DNA of 12,265 nt from Zymomonas sp. Its GTDB lineage: Bacteria; Pseudomonadota; Alphaproteobacteria; Sphingomonadales; Sphingomonadaceae. This document shows, piece by piece, positions 7,778 to 12,265 of the stretch; position 1 is the first letter of the stretch, and each line of letters opens with the position of its first letter. The notes beneath the pieces were generated by a model that worked only from the letters and a program-made list of their open reading frames with translations, searched no databases and had not been told where the DNA came from. The stretch covers positions 1 to 12,265 of the forward strand of contig JAIYAJ010000116.1 in the NCBI GenBank assembly GCA_027489105.1, given 5' to 3'. A program made the position numbers and the translations under genes.

Positions 7778-8773
7778 TCAGGCGAACTCTTCGGTAGTGA
7801 CCGTCGCCTGCATGGCGGGCCCATAACGGCTGCCCGCCACCGTCCGCTCGTTGATCAGCGCGTCGAGCTCGGCCATCCGCCCGGCGTCGAGCCGCACGTC
7901 CACGGTGCGCATATTCTCTTCGAGATGGGCGACGCTGCTCGTGCCGGGGATCAGCACCAGCGTCGGATCACGGTGCAGGAGCCACGCCATCGACAATTGC
8001 GCCGGAGTGCATCCGATCTGCGTCGCGATATCTGCGAATTGGCGCAGAAGTTCGAGATTATGGCTGAGATTGGGTTCCTGGAAGCGCGGCATCGTGCCGC
8101 GCAGGTCGCCGTCGGCCGGCTGCCAGCCCGGCGCCATCGCCCCCGCCAGGAAGCCACGCCCGACTGGCGAGAAGGCGACGAAGGTCGTGCCGAGCGCATG
8201 GCAGGCGTCGAGCACCGCGATTTCCGGATTGCGCGTCCACAGCGAATATTCGGTCTGCAGCGCAGCGATGGGGTGGATGCCATGCGCTCGGCGCAGCTGG
8301 TCGGCCGAACATTCCGACAGGCCGATCGACCCGATCTTGCCCGCCTCGACCGCCTTCGCCAGCGCCCCCACCGACTCCTCGATCGGGGTCTTGGGATCGG
8401 GGCGGTGGAGATAATAGAGGTCGATATGGTCGAGGCCGAGCCGCTGCAGGCTCTTGTCGAGCGTTTCGGCGATGGAGGCCGGCGATCCGTCGACCGCGCG
8501 CGGATTGTCGGGCGTGGCGCGGAAGCCGCATTTGGAGGCGAGGACGAACTCGCTGCGGCGCGCCTTCAGCGTCCGTCCGACGAGCGTCTCATTATGGCCG
8601 TTGCCATAGATCGCTGCCGTATCGAGGAAGTCGACGCCCAGATCGAGCGCACGGTGGAGCAGACGCTCCGATCCGGCCTCGTCGGGCTGCGGTCCATAGG
8701 AAGCGCTCAGGCTCATGCAGCCCAGGCCCATGGGGTTGACCGAAAAGGGGCCGACTGCGCGCTTCGCCTGCAT
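7778..8773 (-). CDS. Aldo/keto reductase, AKR13-like
   Basis: Cytosolic NADPH-dependent reductase with a TIM-barrel fold; substrates of this branch are broad and include aldehydes and ketones. The 331 residues carry the full catalytic tetrad: D51 in FLDTA, Y56 in IYGNGHNE, K81 in ASKCGF and H123 in YYLHRPDP. Other family marks are MGLGCMSLS near the N-terminus, IGSIGLSE, and the C-terminal IPGTSSVAHLEENM that holds the NADP phosphate in this group. Two adjacent ATGs (8776 and 8773) follow AAGGA; 8773 gives the better spacing of 7 bases. The gene is convergent with galU and divergent from the siroheme-synthase-like gene, with 87 bases between starts. Nothing nearby suggests a specific substrate. 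Confidence 0.93.
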   Translation of the reverse strand: MQAKRAVGPFSVNPMGLGCMSLSASYGPQPDEAGSERLLHRALDLGVDFLDTAAIYGNGHNETLVGRTLKARRSEFVLASKCGFRATPDNPRAVDGSPASIAETLDKSLQRLGLDHIDLYYLHRPDPKTPIEESVGALAKAVEAGKIGSIGLSECSADQLRRAHGIHPIAALQTEYSLWTRNPEIAVLDACHALGTTFVAFSPVGRGFLAGAMAPGWQPADGDLRGTMPRFQEPNLSHNLELLRQFADIATQIGCTPAQLSMAWLLHRDPTLVLIPGTSSVAHLEENMRTVDVRLDAGRMAELDALINERTVAGSRYGPAMQATVTTEEFA

Positions 8774-8860
8774 CATGATTTCCTTTTGTGCTACACCTGC
8801 TCTGCCCTGCCACGGCGGAAGCAGCTTGGCAAAATAGGCTGTGCGGGCGACAAGCGGATC

Positions 8861-9634
8861 ATGCACAGCCTGCCGCTTTTCCTGTCATTGCAAGGACGTC
8901 CCGTGATCCTGGTCGGCGAGGGCGGGGCCGCCGATGCCAAGCGACGGCTTATCGAGCGTGCCGGAGCGATCCCGGTCGGCGAAGAGGATCGTGCTGCCCG
9001 GATCGCCTTCGTCGCCTGCGAAGAGGCTGCGGAGGGCGAGGCCGTCGCCGCCCGGCTCAAGGCGCGCGGCCTGCTCGTCAACGTCGTCGACCGGCCGGCT
9101 TTGTGCGACTTCACCACACCCGCCATCGTCGACCGCGATCCGGTGATCGTCGCGATCGGCACCGGCGGCCGCTCGGCCGGGCTGGGCAAGGTGCTGCGCC
9201 AGCGGCTCGAGACGCTGCTGCCCGCCGGGGTAGGGCGGCTTGCCGAAGCGCTCTACGAAGCCCGTGAGGCGATCCGCCGCCGCTGGCCAGCCCCCGACGA
9301 TCGGCGGCGCGCCATCGACGCCGGGCTGGCCGAAGGCGGCCCGATCGATCCCTTTCGCGACGGCGCCGCAGCCTCGGTGTCGCACTGGCTGGTGGCCGAA
9401 GCCGAGGAGGTCGGTGACCGGCTCGTGCGGATCCGGCTCCGTTCCGATCATCCCGACGATCTGACGCTGCGCGAGGCGCGGTTGCTGGGGCAGGCCGACC
9501 GTATCTTCCACCGCGCCGATATCGCGCCCGCCATCCTCCACCGCGCCCGCGCCGATGCGGAGCGGCTGGCCTGCGATGCACCGCCACCCGCGCCCGGCCC
9601 CGGCCTGTCGCTCGATCTGGAGAGGGTGCGATGA
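8861..9634 (+). CDS. Siroheme-synthase-like protein: CysG N-terminal domain with a degenerate methyltransferase stub
   Basis: The family (Met8, CysG N-terminal half) oxidises precorrin-2 with NAD and inserts Fe2+ to make siroheme for sulfite and nitrite reductases. The 257-residue product aligns without gaps to the first 36 residues of E. coli CysG as I recall it, keeping GxGxxA (19-24). It retains VNVVD with the likely catalytic Asp77 (Asp104 in CysG), TTPAIVDRDPVIVAI (85-99) and GGRSAGLGKVLRQRLE (102-117). Between residue 36 and Asp77 it is about 27 residues shorter than CysG. Residues 188-238 resemble the start of the uroporphyrinogen-III methyltransferase domain, but the SAM-binding GAGPGD is replaced by RLRSDH and the remaining domain is absent. 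Methyl transfer is therefore not expected; dehydrogenase and chelatase activity is likely but unproven. The start matches the family although the ribosome-binding site is weak. It overlaps the next gene by ATGA. Confidence 0.87.
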   Translation: MHSLPLFLSLQGRPVILVGEGGAADAKRRLIERAGAIPVGEEDRAARIAFVACEEAAEGEAVAARLKARGLLVNVVDRPALCDFTTPAIVDRDPVIVAIGTGGRSAGLGKVLRQRLETLLPAGVGRLAEALYEAREAIRRRWPAPDDRRRAIDAGLAEGGPIDPFRDGAAASVSHWLVAEAEEVGDRLVRIRLRSDHPDDLTLREARLLGQADRIFHRADIAPAILHRARADAERLACDAPPPAPGPGLSLDLERVR

Positions 9635-10542
9635 CGCCGGGATGGTCGATCGGCAAGGATGTCGCGCCCTTTCGCTGGATCCACATCGACGGCCGCGAGA
9701 GCGAGGCGACGGCGGCGCTCGATCGAGCGGACATGGCGTTGCCCGACACAGTCCGCCAGAATCTGCTGGCGATGGAAACGCGGCCCCGCTGCCAGTCGAT
9801 GGGCGAGGGAGTTCTCATCAACCTGCGCGGCCTGCGCCTCCACCCCGATGACGACGGCGATGCGCTCGTCTCGATCCGGATGTGGGCGGAGCGGGGCCGC
9901 GTCGTCTCGGTCTGTTTCCGCCAGCTGGCGGGGCTCGACGAGCTCCGCGAACGGATGGAGCAGGGGGCCTATTGCGATCCCGGCGACCTGATCGCCGCAC
10001 TGGCGCTCGAAATCAGCCTCCGGCTCGATCCGGTCGTCGCCGATCTGGGCGACCAGGTCGATGAGTGTGAGCTCTCCCTGTCGGGCGACACGCTCCACCT
10101 GCGCCGCCACATAGCTCGCGCCCGCTCGGCGGCGATCGGCTATCGCCGCTTCATCGTGCCCCAGCGGCAGGCGCTGGAGGCGATGGCGCAGCTGCCACAG
10201 GACTGGCTGGAAGATGACGACCGGGTCCACCTGCGCGAAGCAGCGGACCGTTTCGCGCGGATGAGCGAGGAGCTCGAGGCGGTACGCGAGCGGTCGGCGC
10301 TGTTGCACGAGCAGATCACCGACCTGCGCGCCGAGAAGATCGATCGCCGCTCGCTGATCGTCGCGATCGTCGCGCTGATCTTCCTGCCGCTGACCTTCGT
10401 CACCGGACTGTTCGGCATGAATGTCGACGGCATTCCCTATGCCCATCATCCCGCCTCCTTCTGGGTGGTGACGGGGTTCAGCCTTTTCGTCGGGCTCGCT
10501 GTTGGGCTTGGCTTTGTGGCGGCGCGCTGGTTTCGGGTTTAG
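9631..10542 (+). CDS. ZntB-like CorA-family metal ion transporter
   Basis: Inner-membrane divalent metal transporter; CorA members form pentamers that carry Mg2+, Co2+ or Ni2+, and ZntB members carry Zn2+. The 303-residue protein has a cytosolic domain (1-235) with a long helical stalk, then two membrane helices at about 242-262 and 276-298 near the C-terminus. The signature GMN (262-264) joins them. What follows, VDGIPYAHH, resembles the ZntB NVGGIPG loop more than the CorA FENMPE loop, so ZntB-like is preferred, without proof of the ion. Its ATG overlaps the TGA of the siroheme-synthase-like gene, with GGAGAGGG just upstream as ribosome-binding site, so the two are translationally coupled. 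It converges with the transferase gene; the stops are 10 bases apart and I see no terminator. Confidence 0.9.
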   Translation: MTPGWSIGKDVAPFRWIHIDGRESEATAALDRADMALPDTVRQNLLAMETRPRCQSMGEGVLINLRGLRLHPDDDGDALVSIRMWAERGRVVSVCFRQLAGLDELRERMEQGAYCDPGDLIAALALEISLRLDPVVADLGDQVDECELSLSGDTLHLRRHIARARSAAIGYRRFIVPQRQALEAMAQLPQDWLEDDDRVHLREAADRFARMSEELEAVRERSALLHEQITDLRAEKIDRRSLIVAIVALIFLPLTFVTGLFGMNVDGIPYAHHPASFWVVTGFSLFVGLAVGLGFVAARWFRV

Positions 10543-10552
10543 CAGCCGGGGT

Positions 10553-11725
10553 TCAGCGGACGACGGTCAGGCTCTGGAGATAGCCGGCAATGGCGTCGGC
10601 CGCCCGCTGCGAACCGCTCTCGCCCCGTGCATCGAAGGTTTCGTCATAGGCCTGGTCCTGCACCGCCCGATAGGATTCGTGCGAGGCGAACGCCTGGTCG
10701 ACGGCAGCGATGATGTCGGCGTCGGCACCTGCGACCGGGCCGAAATGCCAATGCGCGTAATTCTCGTCTTCGCGCCAGTCGACGCCATGCGCATCGAGGA
10801 ACAGGCAGGGTCTCCGCTCGCGCAGATATTCATAGACCTGACTGCTGACGTCGCCGACATAGAGGTCGGCCAGGCTGGTATAGCTCATGTCGATCGAGCG
10901 GTCGCTGCCGCGATCGACATGGATGCGCGGATGGCCGCGATAGCGGTCGAACAGCGGCTGCCACCGCGCGCGCGCGCGCTGCCCGTCGAGCAGTCTGACA
11001 TGCGGGGCGACGATCAGATTATAGCGATCCTGCGCGGCAAAAGCAGCCATGAGCTTGGCGCCCATGACTTGCCAGGATCCCAGCTCGGAGAAATGAGGGT
11101 TGTAGAGAACCACCGGCCGATCATCGCCGGGGAAGGGTGTCCAGGCCGGATCGCGCGCGGCGTCGGCGGCTTCGAACTTGGGATAGCCGACCACCGCATG
11201 CGCGCCTTCCCGGATCAGCCCGTCGCGCAGCATCCGCCGGCGGTGCTTGGACCCCGCCATCAGAACGAAATCGAACAGACGGATGCGCGGATCGAAGCCG
11301 GCGGCGCGATCGCCGGCACCATGGTCAAGATGAATGAAGCGCGGATGCCGCACGCCCAGCCGTTTCAGGACGATCGACGTGCGCTCGGGCAGGGCGATGG
11401 CATCATAATGCCGCAAGCGGCGGGCAAGGACCATCAGCGTCAATATCTTCGGCGGAACCGCCGCGCCGGTCAGGCGCCGCGCGCCTTCGAGCAGGGACGA
11501 CTGCAAGCCTTCATAGCGGATCGAACTTCCGCCCAGGCGATCGACCAGCCAGCGGGCATAGTCGAGATGGCCTGGGGCCGGCGAGAGGATCGTCACCTCC
11601 ATGTCGCTGCGGCGGCCGAGCAAGGCGGCGGTCGACAGGCCGTGCAGCATCTGATGACGCTGCGCGTTGAACAGGAAGCACAGGCGGAAGGGGGTATCGC
11701 GCTTCGCCACCATGATCGACGGCAT
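10553..11725 (-). CDS. CDP-glycerol glycerophosphotransferase-like protein
   Basis: Resembles the C-terminal catalytic domain of TagB/TagF-type enzymes, which transfer glycerol phosphate from CDP-glycerol to a lipid-linked or polysaccharide acceptor at the inner face of the membrane. The 390-residue product has two Rossmann-like halves (GT-B layout). Family-type motifs are DHGAGDRAAGFD (134-145), the counterpart of the TagF HG loop; LYNPHFS (207-213), replacing the usual YxPTxR; the loop APH (H242); and YVGDVSSQVYEYL (289-301), the counterpart of the DxSS nucleotide-phosphate site. No signal peptide or membrane helix is seen. ATG 11725 has AGGGA 5 bases upstream; ATG 11713 is the alternative. 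No other polysaccharide gene adjoins it, so donor and acceptor are unknown. It could instead be a general capsule or glycan phosphotransferase. Confidence 0.72.
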   Translation of the reverse strand: MPSIMVAKRDTPFRLCFLFNAQRHQMLHGLSTAALLGRRSDMEVTILSPAPGHLDYARWLVDRLGGSSIRYEGLQSSLLEGARRLTGAAVPPKILTLMVLARRLRHYDAIALPERTSIVLKRLGVRHPRFIHLDHGAGDRAAGFDPRIRLFDFVLMAGSKHRRRMLRDGLIREGAHAVVGYPKFEAADAARDPAWTPFPGDDRPVVLYNPHFSELGSWQVMGAKLMAAFAAQDRYNLIVAPHVRLLDGQRARARWQPLFDRYRGHPRIHVDRGSDRSIDMSYTSLADLYVGDVSSQVYEYLRERRPCLFLDAHGVDWREDENYAHWHFGPVAGADADIIAAVDQAFASHESYRAVQDQAYDETFDARGESGSQRAADAIAGYLQSLTVVR

Positions 11726-11743
11726 CCTGGTCCCTGTCAGAGA

Positions 11744-11769
11744 GCTAGCGCGCCCCATGGCGCGCAAGC
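11744..11769. promoter_or_regulatory. Long GC hairpin in the divergent transferase/TerC intergenic region
   Basis: GCGCGCC (11748-11754) and GGCGCGC (11759-11765) form a 7-bp stem with a CCAT loop. After an A-A mismatch the stem continues as GCT/AGC, giving 10 pairs over 26 bases. A second, weaker pairing, CCGGC/GCCGG, follows at 11770-11793. The element sits 18 bases upstream of the transferase start and 65 bases upstream of the TerC start. It could be a protein-binding palindrome or part of an RNA leader. Confidence 0.4.
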
Positions 11770-11834
11770 CCGGCTTATGCAAGCGGACGCCGGAACAGTC
11801 TCGACAGAAATGGCGTTTCGGCTACTGAGGTCAC

Positions 11835-12265
11835 ATGCTCGAACTCTGGAACCATATCGTCGCGGATTTCGCGAATATCACCAGCCCGGCGGCCATGTCG
11901 GCCTTTTTGCAAGTGCTGATGATCGACGTCATGTTGGCCGGCGACAATGCGATTGTCGTTGGCGCGCTTGCTGCGGGCCTGCCTGCAGGCCAACGTCGCA
12001 AGGTCATCCTGATCGGTATCGTCGCCGCGCTGGTGCTCCGCATCATCTTCGCCGTGTCGGTCAGCAGGTTGATGAACATCGTCGGACTGGTGTTCGCCGG
12101 CGGCTTGCTGCTGCTGTGGGTCGCCTGGCGCATGTTCCGCGAAATCCGACATTCGGGCATGCACGCAGGCGACGATCCGACCGAGCATGACGGCATCCCG
12201 CAGTCCAAGACCTTCCTCGGCGCCGCCTGGGCGGTCGCGGTCGCGGACGTGTCGATGAGCCTGGA
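11835..12265 (+). CDS. TerC family (YjbE-type) integral membrane protein, N-terminal part
   Basis: Inner-membrane protein of the TerC/YjbE family, some members of which export manganese, load metal onto exported enzymes, or take part in tellurite resistance. The visible 143 residues run off the window; family members have about 200-250. The first metal-site motif, MIDVMLAGDNAIVVG (29-43; Asp31, Asp37, Asn38), is followed by the charged GQRRK loop and a helix at 57-74. A third helix lies at 79-99. After a soluble loop rich in His and Asp (106-123), the second half of the internal repeat begins with AVADVSMSL, where the second Asp-Asn motif would follow. ATG 11835 has GAGG 4 bases upstream. It is divergent from the transferase gene. 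I looked for the manganese riboswitch often found before this family and did not see it. Confidence 0.92.
   Translation, partial: MLELWNHIVADFANITSPAAMSAFLQVLMIDVMLAGDNAIVVGALAAGLPAGQRRKVILIGIVAALVLRIIFAVSVSRLMNIVGLVFAGGLLLLWVAWRMFREIRHSGMHAGDDPTEHDGIPQSKTFLGAAWAVAVADVSMSL

Noticed and set aside
7655..8860. Upstream in-frame extension of the siroheme-synthase-like gene, which would make a protein of over 600 residues
   Set aside because: The extension is antisense to the aldo/keto reductase, and the ATG at 8861 matches the CysG N-terminus to within a residue.
1..9634. A functional link between the TauE/SafE permease (sulfite export) and the siroheme-synthase-like gene (sulfite reductase cofactor)
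   Set aside because: They are over 8 kb apart, on opposite strands, with many unrelated genes between them, and the permease substrate is unknown.
11726..11834. yybP-ykoY manganese riboswitch before the TerC gene
   Set aside because: I looked for its GGGGAGTAGC core and paired 3' end. Only GGCTACTGAGG near the start is vaguely suggestive, and no matching 5' strand exists.
10502..12190. Long plus-strand open frame opposite the transferase and through the TerC start
   Set aside because: It lacks domains and would overlap two real genes, the transferase on minus and TerC in another plus frame.

Overview
This 12.3 kb window is GC-rich, densely coded chromosomal DNA. It most likely comes from an alphaproteobacterium of the Sphingomonas group. 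That assignment rests on codon style, on the protein families and on the argH / small lipoprotein / lysA layout, not on any marker gene. I see 14 protein genes, two of them cut by the window ends. I see no RNA gene, insertion sequence, phage gene or CRISPR array, and no gene-free stretch longer than about 160 bases.

Left part (1-3301). A TauE/SafE-type permease (minus, runs off the left edge) lies next to a DODA/LigB-type extradiol dioxygenase (minus). The dioxygenase is divergent from a small VOC/glyoxalase-fold protein (plus). A strong GC hairpin ends the VOC gene, convergent with an eight-helix AI-2E/PerM-type permease (minus). Upstream of the permease, also on minus, is the end of a thioredoxin-fold lipoprotein (TlpA/ResA-like).

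Central operon (3867-7746, plus). argH, an 84-residue LptM/LppL-like lipoprotein, lysA and galU run in one direction. The first two overlap by 4 bases and the last two are 10 bases apart. The run joins the last steps of arginine and lysine/diaminopimelate metabolism to envelope functions: an LPS-translocon-type lipoprotein and UDP-glucose supply. argH starts only 16 bases from the start of the divergent tlpA-like gene.

Right part (7778-12265). An aldo/keto reductase (minus) is divergent from an unusual siroheme-synthase-like gene. That gene overlaps a ZntB/CorA-type metal transporter by 4 bases (plus). A CDP-glycerol-transferase-like protein (minus) converges on the transporter. A TerC/YjbE-type membrane protein (plus) is cut by the right edge.

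Most of the window is ordinary housekeeping and accessory metabolism, and I do not find a clear new multi-gene system. The best points for a second look are these: the siroheme-synthase-like protein, which lacks about 27 residues of its NAD domain and ends in a degenerate stub of the methyltransferase domain; the LptM-like lipoprotein inside an amino-acid operon; and the teichoic-acid-type transferase in a Gram-negative genome.
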